DNA of 64,000 bases from assembly GCF_036231355.1 (NCBI RefSeq), contig NZ_CP109496.1, positions 3,162,001 through 3,226,000 of the forward strand. The letters run 5' to 3'. Position numbers and translations under genes: made by a program. The notes under the pieces are model-generated. The model was not told the DNA's origin and did no database searches. It saw only the letters and a list, made by a program, of their open reading frames with translations. This DNA comes from Streptomyces sp. NBC_01431. GTDB taxonomy: Bacteria > Actinomycetota > Actinomycetes > Streptomycetales > Streptomycetaceae. Shown piece by piece: positions 7,596-16,619 of the stretch. The stretch's first letter is position 1. Each line of letters begins with the position of its first letter.

Positions 7596-9033
7596 ACGCC
7601 TCTCCCGCCTTCTTGCGGGTGTGCAACTGCCGGGCCACTTCGGCGATCGAGCCCGACAGGGACGGGTACACGGTGAACGCGTTCGCGATCTGCTCCACCG
7701 TCAGGTTGTTGTCGACGGCGATCGAGATGGGGTGGATCAGTTCGCTGGCACGCGGTGCGACGACGCAGCCGCCGACGATGATGCCGGTGCCGGGACGGCA
7801 GAAGATCTTGACGAAGCCGTCCCGGATGCCCTGCATCTTGGCCCGCGGGTTGCGAAGCAGCGGCAGCTTGACGACCCGGGCCTCGATCTTGCCCGCGTCC
7901 ACGTCGGCCTGGGTGTAGCCGACGGTGGCGATCTCGGGGTCGGTGAAGACGTTGGAGGAGACCGTCTTCAGGTTCAGCGGGGCCACCGCGTCGCCCAGGA
8001 AGTGGTACATCGCGATGCGGCCCTGCATCGCGGCGACCGACGCCAGCGCGAAGATGCCCGTCACGTCGCCGGCCGCGTACACACCGGGGGCGGAGGTACG
8101 CGAGACCTTGTCGGTCCAGATGTGACCGGACTCCTTGAGGCGTACGCCCGACTCCTCAAGCGCCATGTTCGCGGTGTTGGGGATCGCGCCGACCGCCATC
8201 AGGCAGTGGGTGCCGCTGATGACGCGGCCATCGGAGAGGGTGACCTCGACCCGGTCGCCGACGCGCTTGGCGGACTCGGCGCGCGAGCGGGCCATGACGT
8301 TCATGCCGCGGCGGCGGAACACGTCCTCCAGGACCGCGGCCGCGTCCGGGTCCTCACCGGGCAGCACCCGGTCGCGCGAGGAGACGAGGGTGACCTTGGA
8401 GCCGAGCGCCTGGTAGGCACCGGCGAACTCGGCGCCGGTGACGCCGGAGCCGACCACGATGAGCTCCTCGGGCAGCTCGTCCAGGTCGTACACCTGCGTC
8501 CAGTTGAGGATCCGCTCGCCGTCGGGCTGCGCGTCGGGCAGCTCGCGCGGGCTGCCGCCGGTGGCGATGAGCACCGCTTCGCAGGTGAGCATCTCCTCGG
8601 TGCCGTCGGCGGCGGTGACGATCACGTCGCGGGTGCCGTCGATGCCCTGGGGACCTGCGAGCCGGCCGCGGCCGCGCATGACCCGGGCGCCCGCGCGGGT
8701 CACGGAGGCGGTGATGTCGTGGGACTGTGCGAGCGCGAGGCGCTTGACACGCCGGTTGACCTTGCCGAGGTCCACGCCGACGACGCGGGCCGACTGCTCC
8801 TCGGGCGGCGTGTCGTCGGCGACGAGGATGCCCAACTCCTCGTACGAAGAGTCGAAGGTCGTCATCACCTCGGCCGTCGCGATCAGGGTCTTCGACGGCA
8901 CGCAGTCGGTAAGCACCGACGCCCCGCCCAGACCGTCGCAGTCCACGACGGTCACCTCCGCACCGAGCTGGGCGCCCACCAGGGCCGCCTCGTATCCGCC
9001 CGGTCCGCCACCGATGATCACGATCCGCGTCAC
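7594..9033 (-). CDS. lpdA: NAD(P)H-quinone dehydrogenase of the flavoprotein disulfide reductase family
   Basis: The 479-residue flavoprotein has an FAD-binding GGGPGGYEAALVGAQLG motif (residues 8-25), an NAD-binding VVGSGVTGAEFA segment and FAD motif GVYAAGDVTG. A C-terminal dimerisation domain follows. The active-site loop reads GGASVLTDCVPSK: only the second redox cysteine (Cys44) remains, and position 39 is Ser. The mycobacterial homologue LpdA likewise departs from the redox-cysteine pattern and acts as a quinone reductase rather than lipoamide dehydrogenase. The GTG at 9033 is chosen because it immediately precedes RIVIIGGGPGG. A longer frame exists but adds an unconserved segment. Confidence 0.88.
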   Translation of the reverse strand: MTRIVIIGGGPGGYEAALVGAQLGAEVTVVDCDGLGGASVLTDCVPSKTLIATAEVMTTFDSSYEELGILVADDTPPEEQSARVVGVDLGKVNRRVKRLALAQSHDITASVTRAGARVMRGRGRLAGPQGIDGTRDVIVTAADGTEEMLTCEAVLIATGGSPRELPDAQPDGERILNWTQVYDLDELPEELIVVGSGVTGAEFAGAYQALGSKVTLVSSRDRVLPGEDPDAAAVLEDVFRRRGMNVMARSRAESAKRVGDRVEVTLSDGRVISGTHCLMAVGAIPNTANMALEESGVRLKESGHIWTDKVSRTSAPGVYAAGDVTGIFALASVAAMQGRIAMYHFLGDAVAPLNLKTVSSNVFTDPEIATVGYTQADVDAGKIEARVVKLPLLRNPRAKMQGIRDGFVKIFCRPGTGIIVGGCVVAPRASELIHPISIAVDNNLTVEQIANAFTVYPSLSGSIAEVARQLHTRKKAGEA

Positions 9034-9257
9034 GAAAAAGTCCGCCTCGTTGTGTCGATCCCAGCCTGCCTGCCCAAGCGACCGGGGGTCCGGGGCGGGG
9101 CCCCGGGGGAACGCAGTACGTACCTCATTGTCCCGCACGCTTCAAGTGTCCTCGCCCCCGGGGCGCCATTCGGCCGCGCGGGCGGGATCGGGCGGGGCAG
9201 GTGTGCGACCGGGCCGCGCGAAGTGCCCTCACGGGTCACTGTCGTACCCTCGACACC

Positions 9258-9695
9258 ATGTCGCTCTACGCCGCGTACGCCGGCAACCTGGATCCGCGGC
9301 TGATGACCCGCCGCGCCCCGCACTCACCGTTGCGCGGCACCGGCTGGCTCAACGGCTGGCGCCTCACGTTCGGCGGGGAGCAGATGGGCTGGGAGGGCGC
9401 CCTCGCGACGATCGTCGAGGCACCCCGCTCACAGGTCTTCGTCGCCCTCTACGACATCGCGCCGCTGGACGAGGAGTCGATGGACCGGTGGGAGGGCGTC
9501 GGTCTCGACATATATCGCCGGATGCGGGTGCGGGTGCACACCCTGGACGGCGAGGAGCCGGCCTGGCTGTACGTCCTGAACGGCTACGAGGGCGGGCTGC
9601 CCTCCGCGCGCTACCTGGGCGAGCTGGCCGACGCGGCCGAGTCCGCGGGCGCGCCGCACGACTATGTGATGGAGCTCCGCAAGCGCCCCTGCTGA
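9258..9695 (+). CDS. Gamma-glutamylcyclotransferase-like protein
   Basis: The 145-residue protein begins MSLYAAYAGNLDPRLM, a variant of the Y-G-S-N-L nucleotide/substrate loop of the GGCT (BtrG-like) fold. It has WRLTFGGEQMGWEGALATIV and LDEESMDRWEGV, with the acidic residues where the catalytic glutamate is expected, then YRRMRVRV. GGCT proteins cyclise gamma-glutamyl amines or peptides to 5-oxoproline. The substrate here is unknown. The ATG is supported by conservation of the loop. The gene is divergent from lpdA and lies upstream of pnp. Confidence 0.8.
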   Translation: MSLYAAYAGNLDPRLMTRRAPHSPLRGTGWLNGWRLTFGGEQMGWEGALATIVEAPRSQVFVALYDIAPLDEESMDRWEGVGLDIYRRMRVRVHTLDGEEPAWLYVLNGYEGGLPSARYLGELADAAESAGAPHDYVMELRKRPC

Positions 9696-9812
9696 GCGCG
9701 CGCGCCGGCCCGGCAGCGGTCCGGCCCCAGCTCAGGGGCCCGGTCCCGCCGTTTGCGACGCAGCTCTCGTGCGAAGCCACAAGAGGAACGGCCAGGTCCG
9801 TTATCCTTCACA

Positions 9813-9826
9813 TCTACGCGCGTAGG
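9813..9826. promoter_or_regulatory. Nucleoside-regulon operator upstream of pnp
   Basis: TCTACGCGCGTAGG matches 13 of 14 positions of the palindrome TCTACGCGCGTAGA repeated at five other nucleoside loci in the window. Its right half overlaps TAGGACT, a plausible -10. The element lies 113 bases before the pnp GTG, implying a leader of about 100 bases. Confidence 0.75.
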
Positions 9827-9864
9827 ACTTCAGCGGTTACGCTCGTGCGCGTACTTCTTCTTTA

Positions 9865-9882
9865 CCGGGGGAAAACCCCCGG
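9865..9882 (+). promoter_or_regulatory. Stable hairpin in the pnp leader
   Basis: CCGGGGG-AAAA-CCCCCGG forms a perfect 7-base-pair stem about 57 bases before the pnp start codon. It is followed by GC-rich sequence rather than a T-run, so it could be a 5' stabiliser or an attenuation element rather than a simple terminator. Confidence 0.4.
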
Positions 9883-9938
9883 ACCCGGCCGGACAGACAC
9901 CGGGCGGGACGACGTTCCTTCGCGAGGCGAGAGACTCA

Positions 9939-10760
9939 GTGAACGCATCTGCCACCCCGGACCTGCTCCAGGACCCCCACGCCGCCGCCGACGCCGCCGC
10001 CACGCGCCTGCGTGAGCTCACCGGCGCCGACACCCACGACGTCGCCCTGGTGATGGGCTCCGGCTGGGCGCCGGCCGTCGACGCCCTCGGTGCCCCCGAG
10101 GCCGAGTTCCCCGTGACCGAGCTGCCGGGCTTCCCCCCGCCGGCCGTCGAGGGGCACGGCGGCAAGATCCGCTCGTACAAGATCGGCGAGAAGCGCGTGC
10201 TGGTCTTCCTCGGCCGTACGCACTTCTACGAGGGCCGCGGCGTCGCCGCCGTCTCGCACGGTGTGCGCACCGCGGTCGCCGCCGGCTGCAAGACCGTCAT
10301 ACTCACCAACGGCTGCGGCGGTCTGCGCGAGGGCATGCGCCCCGGCCAGCCGGTCCTCATCAGCGACCACCTGAACCTGACGGCCACCTCGCCGATCATC
10401 GGCGCCAACTTCGTGGACCTCACCGACCTGTACTCGCCGCGGCTTCGCGCGCTGTGCAAGGAGGTCGACGAGACGCTGGAAGAGGGCGTGTACGTCCAGT
10501 TCCCCGGGCCGCACTACGAGACCCCGGCCGAGATCAACATGGTGCGCGTGCTCGGCGGCGACCTCGTCGGCATGTCGACCGTCCTTGAGGCCATCGCCGC
10601 CCGTGAGGCCGGTGCTGAGGTCCTCGGGATCTCGCTCGTCACCAACCTGGCCGCCGGTCTGACCGGTGAGCCGCTCAACCACGAAGAGGTGCTCCAGGCG
10701 GGCCGCGACTCGGCGGCGCGCATGGGCGAGCTGCTCACCCGGGTACTCGACCGCATCTGA
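9939..10760 (+). CDS. deoD: Purine-nucleoside phosphorylase
   Basis: The 273-residue enzyme belongs to the trimeric PNP class. It has the phosphate loop [10 protein letters not shown] (residues about 31-41), [10 protein letters not shown] (catalytic His region), [30 protein letters not shown] and [14 protein letters not shown], which contributes the purine-binding Asn. It phosphorolyses (deoxy)inosine and (deoxy)guanosine to base plus (deoxy)ribose-1-phosphate. The GTG start is inferred from homologous N-termini. It is cotranscribed with a phosphosugar mutase 36 bases downstream, which would isomerise the 1-phosphate to the 5-phosphate. A nucleoside-regulon operator sits upstream. Confidence 0.92.
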   Translation: MNASATPDLLQDPHAAADAAATRLRELTGADTHDVALVMGSGWAPAVDALGAPEAEFPVTELPGFPPPAVEGHGGKIRSYKIGEKRVLVFLGRTHFYEGRGVAAVSHGVRTAVAAGCKTVILTNGCGGLREGMRPGQPVLISDHLNLTATSPIIGANFVDLTDLYSPRLRALCKEVDETLEEGVYVQFPGPHYETPAEINMVRVLGGDLVGMSTVLEAIAAREAGAEVLGISLVTNLAAGLTGEPLNHEEVLQAGRDSAARMGELLTRVLDRI

Positions 10761-10796
10761 TCCCTCCCGAAGAGCCCTTCCCGAAAGGCTGACAAC

Positions 10797-12443
10797 GTGA
10801 CGCAGGACCTGATCGCGCGGGCCCAGGCCTGGCTGGCCGAGGACCCCGACAGCGAGACGCGCGAGGAGCTGGCCAAGCTCATCGAGAGTTCGGCGGACGC
10901 CGGGCACGCGGCGGAACTGGCCGCGCGGTTCAGCGGCACGCTCCAGTTCGGCACCGCCGGACTGCGCGGCGAGCTGGGCGCCGGACCGATGCGGATGAAC
11001 CGTGCGGTCGTCATCCGCGCCGCCGCCGGACTCGCCGCGTACCTGAAGGCAAAGGGCCAGGGCGACGGTCTCGTCGTCATCGGATACGACGCGCGCTACA
11101 AGTCCGCGGACTTCGCGCGGGACACCGCGGCCGTGATGGTCGGCGCCGGTCTGAAGGCCGCGGTCCTGCCCCGGCCGCTGCCGACGCCCGTACTCGCCTA
11201 CGCCATAAGGCACTTGGGCGCCGTCGCGGGTGTCGAGGTGACGGCCAGTCACAACCCGCCGCGGGACAACGGCTACAAGGTCTACCTCGGCGACGGCTCG
11301 CAGATCGTGCCGCCCGCCGACGCGGAGATCGCCGCCGCGATCGACGCCGTCGCCTCGCTGCACGACGTACCGCGTCCCGAGAGCGGCTGGGAGGTGCTCG
11401 GGGACGAGGTTCTGGACGCCTATCTGGCGCGTACGGACGCGGTGTTGACCGAGGGGTCGCCCCGCACCGCGAACGTCGTCTACACGGCGATGCACGGCGT
11501 CGGCAAGGACGTACTGCTCGCCGCCTTCGCGCGGGCCGGGTTCCCGGAGCCGGTCCTGGTGGCCGAACAGGCCGAGCCCGACCCGGCGTTCCCGACCGTC
11601 GCCTTCCCCAACCCGGAGGAGCCGGGCGCGATGGACCTCGCGTTCGCGACGGCCCGGCGCGCGAACCCGGACATCGTCATCGCCAACGACCCGGACGCCG
11701 ACCGCTGCGCGGCCGCGGTCAAGGAGCGCGACGGCCAGTGGCGCATGCTGCGCGGCGACGAGGTCGGCGCGCTGCTCGCCGCCCACCTCGTCTCCAAGGG
11801 CGTCTCCGGCGTCTTCGCCGAGTCGATCGTGTCGTCCTCGCTGCTCGGCCGCATCGCCGAGGCCGCGGGGCTCGGGTACGAGGAGACGCTCACCGGGTTC
11901 AAGTGGATCGCCCGCGTGGACGGTCTGCGCTACGGCTACGAGGAGGCGCTGGGCTACTGCGTCGACCCCGAGGGCGTGCGCGACAAGGACGGCATCACGG
12001 CGGCCCTGCTGTTCGCCGAGCTCGCCTCCGTCCTGAAGGAGCAGGGCCGCACGGTCCTGGACCTGCTGGACGAACTGGCCCTGGCGCACGGCCTGCACGC
12101 CACCGACCAGCTCTCGGTGCGCGTCGAGGACCTGAGCATCATCTCGGACGCGATGGCGCGCCTGCGCGAGCAGCCGCCGACGTCGCTGGCGGGTCTCGCG
12201 GTGACGAAGGCGGAGGACCTGACGGAGGGCACCGAGCAGTTGCCGCCCACCGACGGCCTGCGCTACTACCTGGAGGGCGCCCGGGTCATCGTGCGCCCGA
12301 GCGGCACCGAGCCGAAGCTCAAGTGCTACCTGGAGGTCGTGGTCCCGGTGGGCTCCGCCGCGGACCTGGACGCGGCCCGCGCCCGCGGCGCCGAGCTGCT
12401 CGCCGGCATCAAGAAGGACCTGGCGGCCGCCGCCGGAATCTGA
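10797..12443 (+). CDS. Phosphosugar mutase (phosphoglucomutase/phosphomannomutase family)
   Basis: The 548-residue alpha-D-phosphohexomutase has the catalytic serine loop TASHNPPRDNGYKVY, the Mg-binding loop NDPDADRC, the sugar-specificity loop GFKWIA, and the phosphate-binding RPSGTEPKLKCYLE near the C-terminus. Its coupling to purine-nucleoside phosphorylase suggests that it acts as a phosphopentomutase-like or broad-specificity enzyme converting (deoxy)ribose-1-phosphate to the 5-phosphate for DeoC. The length (about 550) fits the PgcA/phosphopentomutase-related subfamily better than bacterial phosphomannomutase (about 450). The GTG start has AAAGG upstream. A terminator hairpin follows. 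Confidence 0.85.
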   Translation: MTQDLIARAQAWLAEDPDSETREELAKLIESSADAGHAAELAARFSGTLQFGTAGLRGELGAGPMRMNRAVVIRAAAGLAAYLKAKGQGDGLVVIGYDARYKSADFARDTAAVMVGAGLKAAVLPRPLPTPVLAYAIRHLGAVAGVEVTASHNPPRDNGYKVYLGDGSQIVPPADAEIAAAIDAVASLHDVPRPESGWEVLGDEVLDAYLARTDAVLTEGSPRTANVVYTAMHGVGKDVLLAAFARAGFPEPVLVAEQAEPDPAFPTVAFPNPEEPGAMDLAFATARRANPDIVIANDPDADRCAAAVKERDGQWRMLRGDEVGALLAAHLVSKGVSGVFAESIVSSSLLGRIAEAAGLGYEETLTGFKWIARVDGLRYGYEEALGYCVDPEGVRDKDGITAALLFAELASVLKEQGRTVLDLLDELALAHGLHATDQLSVRVEDLSIISDAMARLREQPPTSLAGLAVTKAEDLTEGTEQLPPTDGLRYYLEGARVIVRPSGTEPKLKCYLEVVVPVGSAADLDAARARGAELLAGIKKDLAAAAGI

Positions 12444-12488
12444 CCCGGGACGGCACGCGAAGGATCGGGCGCACAGCGCGCGAAGGAC

Positions 12489-12518
12489 AGGGGCGGTGGT
12501 CAAAAGACCACCGCCCCT
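12489..12518. terminator. Terminator after pnp-mutase operon
   Basis: A perfect 13-base-pair stem AGGGGCGGTGGTC / GACCACCGCCCCT with an AAAA loop lies 46 bases past the mutase stop. Confidence 0.8.
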
Positions 12519-12631
12519 TCCACTCATCCGGGTGATTTCGTACGGCAGTTGACGCAGCGCTGCGGCACCTCGCGGGGACTTGCGAGAAAGGGTGACCCGT
12601 ACCCTCGCGCCCGAGCCAAGGAGCTGTCGCA

Positions 12632-13855
12632 GTGCCCCCGACCGCGCCGTCAGCGGCCACCACCCCGGTCCGTCGCCGTCCCGTCCCCGCCGCCCGCCGA
12701 CGCCCGGCCCCGCACGGCGCGGGCGGCCGGCCCCCGGCCCGGGGCCGGGCACGCACCGCCCTGAGGTACGCCGCTCCCGCCCTGCTCGGCTATCTCGCGG
12801 TACGCCTCTTCGGGGTGCTGGTCCTCGCGAAATGGGCGCACGTCAGGCACCACGGGATCTGGCCGACGCTCGCCACGTCCTGGGACTCCAACTGGTATCT
12901 CGGCATCGCCGACCACGGCTACGAACACGCGCTGCACACCGAACAGCTCAACAACCTGGCCTTCTTCCCGCTGTACCCGCTCCTGGTGAAGGCGGTCGCC
13001 GGCGTCACCCCGGGCTCGCGGGCCACCGTCGGACTGCTCCTCGCGATCGGGCTCTCGCTGGTCGCCGCGTGGGGCGTGTTCGCGGTCGGCGACCGCCTGC
13101 ACGGCCGCCGCGTGGGAGCCCTGCTCACGGTGCTGTGGGGGGCACTGCCGGTCGCGGTGGTCCAGTGGATGGGCTACACCGAGTCGCTGTTCACGGCCCT
13201 GACCGCGTGGGCGCTGCACTGCGTCCTGACCCGGCGCTGGGTCTGGGCGGGCACGCTGGCGGCTCTGGCCGGCCTGACCCGCCCCACCGGCATCGCGCTC
13301 GCGGCCGCGGTCTCCCTGACGGCCCTCACGGCCCTGGTGCGCACCCGCCGGTTCGACCGGCGCCTCGTCCTGGGCGCGCTGCTCGCCCCGCTCGGCTGGT
13401 GCGGTTACGTGGCCTGGGTGGCGGCGCGGGTCGGCCGCTGGGACGGCTACTTCGCCGTGCAGAAGCTCTGGGACAACCAGTGGGACGGCGGCATCGGCAC
13501 GCTGCGCGACATGCGCGCGATCCTGGTGTACGCCAACCGCCCGCCGCTGTTCCTGGTCCTGGTCACTCTCGTCCTGATCCTGTCGGGCGCGCTGTACGTG
13601 CTCTCGCTCGCCGACCGCCAGCCGCTGGTCCTGCTGCTGTTCACCGGCGCGCTGCTGCTTGTCGTGCTCGGCAGCGGCGGCGTCTACTTCCCGCGGGCCC
13701 GCTTCCTGGTGCCCGGCTTCCCGCTGCTGCTTCCGGTCGCGCTCGCGCTCGCGCGGGCCCGCCGCCCGGTGGCCGTCCTCGGGCTCGGCGCGGCCGCCCT
13801 GTCGTCGGCGTGGCTGGGCGCGTACATGCTCCTGGTGTGGCCCGGCCCGCCGTGA
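12632..13855 (+). CDS. Polytopic membrane glycosyltransferase (PIG-V-like mannosyltransferase)
   Basis: The 407-residue protein has a basic, Pro-rich cytoplasmic N-terminus (residues 1-45), then about nine to ten hydrophobic helices. The segment WDSNWYLGIADHGYE (about residue 85) resembles the W-D-x-x-W/H-Y loop of PIG-V and related GT-C polyprenol-phosphate-mannose-dependent transferases. FFPLYPLLV and GYTESLFTAL also follow that family pattern, and the FPRARFLVP segment lies near the end. The likely role is transfer of mannose to a lipid or protein acceptor outside the membrane. The GTG start has AAGGAG nine bases upstream. Confidence 0.72.
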   Translation: MPPTAPSAATTPVRRRPVPAARRRPAPHGAGGRPPARGRARTALRYAAPALLGYLAVRLFGVLVLAKWAHVRHHGIWPTLATSWDSNWYLGIADHGYEHALHTEQLNNLAFFPLYPLLVKAVAGVTPGSRATVGLLLAIGLSLVAAWGVFAVGDRLHGRRVGALLTVLWGALPVAVVQWMGYTESLFTALTAWALHCVLTRRWVWAGTLAALAGLTRPTGIALAAAVSLTALTALVRTRRFDRRLVLGALLAPLGWCGYVAWVAARVGRWDGYFAVQKLWDNQWDGGIGTLRDMRAILVYANRPPLFLVLVTLVLILSGALYVLSLADRQPLVLLLFTGALLLVVLGSGGVYFPRARFLVPGFPLLLPVALALARARRPVAVLGLGAAALSSAWLGAYMLLVWPGPP

Positions 13856-13907
13856 CGTACGCCGTCACTGGCGGGGCGGGACCCGCGTCGCGGGTGAGCC
13901 GCGCCGG

Positions 13908-14537
13908 TCAGCCGATGGCGAGCAGGATGACGAGCAGGAGCGCCCCGGCGACCGCCGGTGCGATGATTTCGTACGCCCAGCGGACGCTCGTCTCGCCCTG
14001 TGCGCCCTCGCGCGAGACGCCCTGTTCGGCGAGGTCGCGCAGTTCCCGGATGGACTGGTCGGCGGGCGATAGGCGCGCCTTGTCGGTGACGTCCGCCGCC
14101 GCCGAGAAGCTGCTCCCGTCGACCGCGGCGTCCCGTGCCTGACGGCGCGAGGCGCGCTTGCGCTGGCGCAGCGACACGGGGATCGCCCACAGCTGGTACT
14201 TGCCGCCGCTCTGGTCGAAGACCTCGCTGGAGTATCCGGCCCGGACGTCCGCGACGGCCGCCCACGGCAGCGTGATCGTGCGGAACGGATTGCGCACCAG
14301 GAGCCGGTCGTCGTTGGCGAGGACGACCGGGCGGAAGCTGAAGGCGGTGATCAGCGGCACCGCGCACAGCAGCCCCGCGAGCGCCAGCCAGGGCGCCGTG
14401 CCGTGGCCCTGGACCACGGTGTCGACGCCGAGCCAGAGGCTGAGCGCGAGCAGCAGCGCACCGCCGGCGATACCGGCGGATGAGCGGTAGGTGCGGTCGG
14501 CGTAGGCCGGCTCGGCGGGCGGCGTGGGGCTCGTCAT
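13908..14537 (-). CDS. PH-domain membrane protein
   Basis: The 209-residue protein has two N-terminal membrane helices (about residues 22-60). A bacterial PH-like domain follows (FSFRPVVLANDDRLLVRNPFRTITLPWAAVADVRAG, cut here into its core: LLVRNPFRTITLPW). A charged segment and one C-terminal membrane helix complete it. Such proteins are common in actinobacteria with no known enzymatic role. The ATG at 14537 fits the conserved Pro-rich cytoplasmic leader. It lies downstream of the sortase gene in the same direction with a 38-base gap, so the two may share transcription. Confidence 0.7.
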   Translation of the reverse strand: MTSPTPPAEPAYADRTYRSSAGIAGGALLLALSLWLGVDTVVQGHGTAPWLALAGLLCAVPLITAFSFRPVVLANDDRLLVRNPFRTITLPWAAVADVRAGYSSEVFDQSGGKYQLWAIPVSLRQRKRASRRQARDAAVDGSSFSAAADVTDKARLSPADQSIRELRDLAEQGVSREGAQGETSVRWAYEIIAPAVAGALLLVILLAIG

Positions 14538-14575
14538 GGCCCGATTCTGCCTCACGCCCCCCGGGGCCTCTCCGC

Positions 14576-15190
14576 TCAGGCCACCAGATCCGCGTACAGG
14601 ATGATGTTGTCGGGCCGGTGGCCGCCGGTCAGCTCGCCGCCGCAGGTGATGACGCGCAGTTCGGGGCGGTCGGTGTTGCCGTACACCTTCTGGGTCGGAA
14701 ACGTCTTCTTGTCGACCTGTTCGAGGGCGCGGACCTTGAACTCGGCGGTCTTCCCGTCGGCGCGGTCCACCGAGATGGTGTCGCCCACCTTCACCTTGGC
14801 GACGTCCTTCAGGACCGCGGGACCCTTGACCGTGTCGAAGTGCCCGATGAGCACGGCGGGGCCGGTCTGGCCCGGGGTGACGCCCTTGTCGTACCAGCCG
14901 ATCCTGTCGGCGTCGGCGACCGAGGGCACCTCGACGGTGCCGTCGGCGGCGAGCCCGAGGTCGAGGATCGGGCCCGCGTCGACCCCGGCCGCCGGGATCT
15001 TCACCCTGACCGGCTTGGAGGCGGGCAGCGGCGCCGCGGTCTTGGGTGCGGCGGGGGCGCTGGATGCGGCGGTGATGTTCGGCGGCGGGGTCGCCTTCGC
15101 GCCGCCGGATCCACAGCCGGTGGCCGAGACCCCGAGCGCGACGACGAACAGGGCGGCGACCACCGAACGGGCCGCGCGGGTACGGGACAT
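14576..15190 (-). CDS. Class F sortase
   Basis: The 204-residue protein has a lipoprotein-type signal (VSATGC, predicted lipidated Cys26). A Pro/Ala-rich spacer and a sortase beta-barrel follow. The catalytic triad is visible: His117 in IGHFDT, Cys183 in VITCGG, and Arg192 in HRPDN. Class F sortases are actinobacterial transpeptidases that process sorting signals in surface proteins. Being a predicted lipoprotein rather than having an uncleaved membrane anchor is less usual. The next gene upstream encodes a secreted protein with a C-terminal membrane segment, but that protein has no LPXTG motif. Confidence 0.88.
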   Translation of the reverse strand: MSRTRAARSVVAALFVVALGVSATGCGSGGAKATPPPNITAASSAPAAPKTAAPLPASKPVRVKIPAAGVDAGPILDLGLAADGTVEVPSVADADRIGWYDKGVTPGQTGPAVLIGHFDTVKGPAVLKDVAKVKVGDTISVDRADGKTAEFKVRALEQVDKKTFPTQKVYGNTDRPELRVITCGGELTGGHRPDNIILYADLVA

Positions 15191-15278
15191 GGGGCGCTCC
15201 GGAGTGCCAGGAGGAGGGGCGGACCACCGCCGAGGTGGCGGGGCCCGCCCGGGAGGGGGTGGGGTGTGAAGGCGATGA

Positions 15279-16382
15279 TCAGGCGCGGTGGGCCGCGCGG
15301 CGGCGCAGGGCCACGAACCCGGCTCCGGCGACCGCGGCGAGGCCCGCGCCGCCCGCGATCAGCGCGGTCTTGTCACCGCTCTGCGCCTTGAACTCGGCAC
15401 CGGCCGCCACCGCGCCCTTGGGCACGACGGTGGTCTGGCCGCCGTTCTGGGTGGCCGTCTTGGCGGGCGTCTTGCCGGCCGTGGCGGTCCCGCAGCCCGC
15501 CGGGAGCTTCGGGAAGGCGGTGTAGGAGTACGGGGCGTCGCCGCCCTGGGTGCTCTGGCCGAGCTTGGCCGTGGCGGTGTTGGCGCCGTCGATACGGATG
15601 CCCATGGGGTTGTTGACCGGCGTGGCGCCGTCGACGTAGCCGAGCGTGGCGAAGCTGCTGTCGCGCACCACGGCCTTGGAACCCTGGGGGCTGGTGATGA
15701 GCTGCACCGACATCCCGTCGTGGAAGGGGCTGGGCACGACCTCGGTCACGGTGCAGCCGGAGCGCGCGTTGACGTACTCCGAATTCACCTTGCCCGTACG
15801 GGAGTTGAGGGTCACATGCATGCCGTGCACGTACGCGTCGACATCGCGCTCCGCGCTCTCGGTCTCCATGATCTTGACGACCTTGCCGTCGGTGAGGAAC
15901 TCGGCGCGGTAGTGGTTCGTCGCGAACCGGTGCACCGGGAGGGTCTCGCCGTCGACCAGCTTGTACGTGGCGTCGCCCGAGCCCGAGCACGTGTGGGGCA
16001 GCTGCGGGAAGTCCTGGGACTTCCAAGGGGTGTCGCCGCCCTGGGCGCGCTGGAAGAAGACCGCCTTGCCGCCCGCCGGAGCTTCGAGCTTGATGCCCGC
16101 GCCGAGGTCGGCGGGGTGGGCGCGGTCGACGGTCGCGACGACCTTGCCCTGGTCGTTGCGCAGCTCCGCCTTCGGGCCGTCGGCGAGGTCGTTGGTGAGC
16201 GTGACGAACATGTACGGCAGGACCGAGGCGACGTCCTTGGTGACGTGGCACGTGCCGTTCGAGGCGGCTGCGGCGGCCTGGCCGGTGGTGGCGGCGAAGG
16301 CGGCGGCCGGGGTGAGGAAGGCACCCGCGAGGGCGACGGTGGCGATGGCGGCGCGCAGGGAGGTGCGGGCGTAGGTCGACAT
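15279..16382 (-). CDS. Secreted, C-terminally anchored protein with two homologous domains
   Basis: The 367-residue product has a Sec signal (ATVALAGAFLTPAAAFA, cleavage near residue 30). Two copies of an about 130-residue module follow. The module ends resemble each other: QGGDTPWKSQDFPQLPHTC versus QGGDAPYSYTAFPKLPAGC, each closing with a cysteine. After them come a Thr/Lys/Gly-rich spacer, one membrane helix and the tail RRRAAH. No LPXTG-like motif is seen. The ATG at 16382 is preceded by GGAG at a proper distance. It lies next to a class F sortase. The function is unknown; the layout suggests a surface-displayed protein. Confidence 0.7.
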   Translation of the reverse strand: MSTYARTSLRAAIATVALAGAFLTPAAAFAATTGQAAAAASNGTCHVTKDVASVLPYMFVTLTNDLADGPKAELRNDQGKVVATVDRAHPADLGAGIKLEAPAGGKAVFFQRAQGGDTPWKSQDFPQLPHTCSGSGDATYKLVDGETLPVHRFATNHYRAEFLTDGKVVKIMETESAERDVDAYVHGMHVTLNSRTGKVNSEYVNARSGCTVTEVVPSPFHDGMSVQLITSPQGSKAVVRDSSFATLGYVDGATPVNNPMGIRIDGANTATAKLGQSTQGGDAPYSYTAFPKLPAGCGTATAGKTPAKTATQNGGQTTVVPKGAVAAGAEFKAQSGDKTALIAGGAGLAAVAGAGFVALRRRAAHRA

Positions 16383-16593
16383 GAACGACTCCATGAAGCA
16401 GGTCGGCCGAGTGGCCGGAGAAGGAAGTGGGAGAGGTTGCATGCCGCCTCCTCTGCCGGGTGGGGCCGTTGAGGCTGGGCGGGGCTGCAAGAAGAAATCT
16501 ATGGATCATGCGTGCGAGAACCGTGCGCTCCATGTCACGAGCGCGTGACAGAGCTCACCCGCGCCCACCTGTCCCCGGAGGGCTGTACAGGAA

Positions 16594-16607
16594 GCTACGC
16601 GCGTAGA
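16594..16607. promoter_or_regulatory. Nucleoside-regulon operator upstream of deoC
   Basis: GCTACGCGCGTAGA matches 13 of 14 consensus positions. The last bases form TAGATA (16604-16609), a good -10, placing the transcription start near 16616-16620, next to the GTG of deoC. Repressor binding would mask the -10. Confidence 0.8.
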
Positions 16608-16619
16608 TATGCTCATCTG

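Noticed and set aside
9827..9938. Purine riboswitch in the pnp leader
   Set aside because: The conserved three-way-junction core of the purine class is not visible; only a simple hairpin is.
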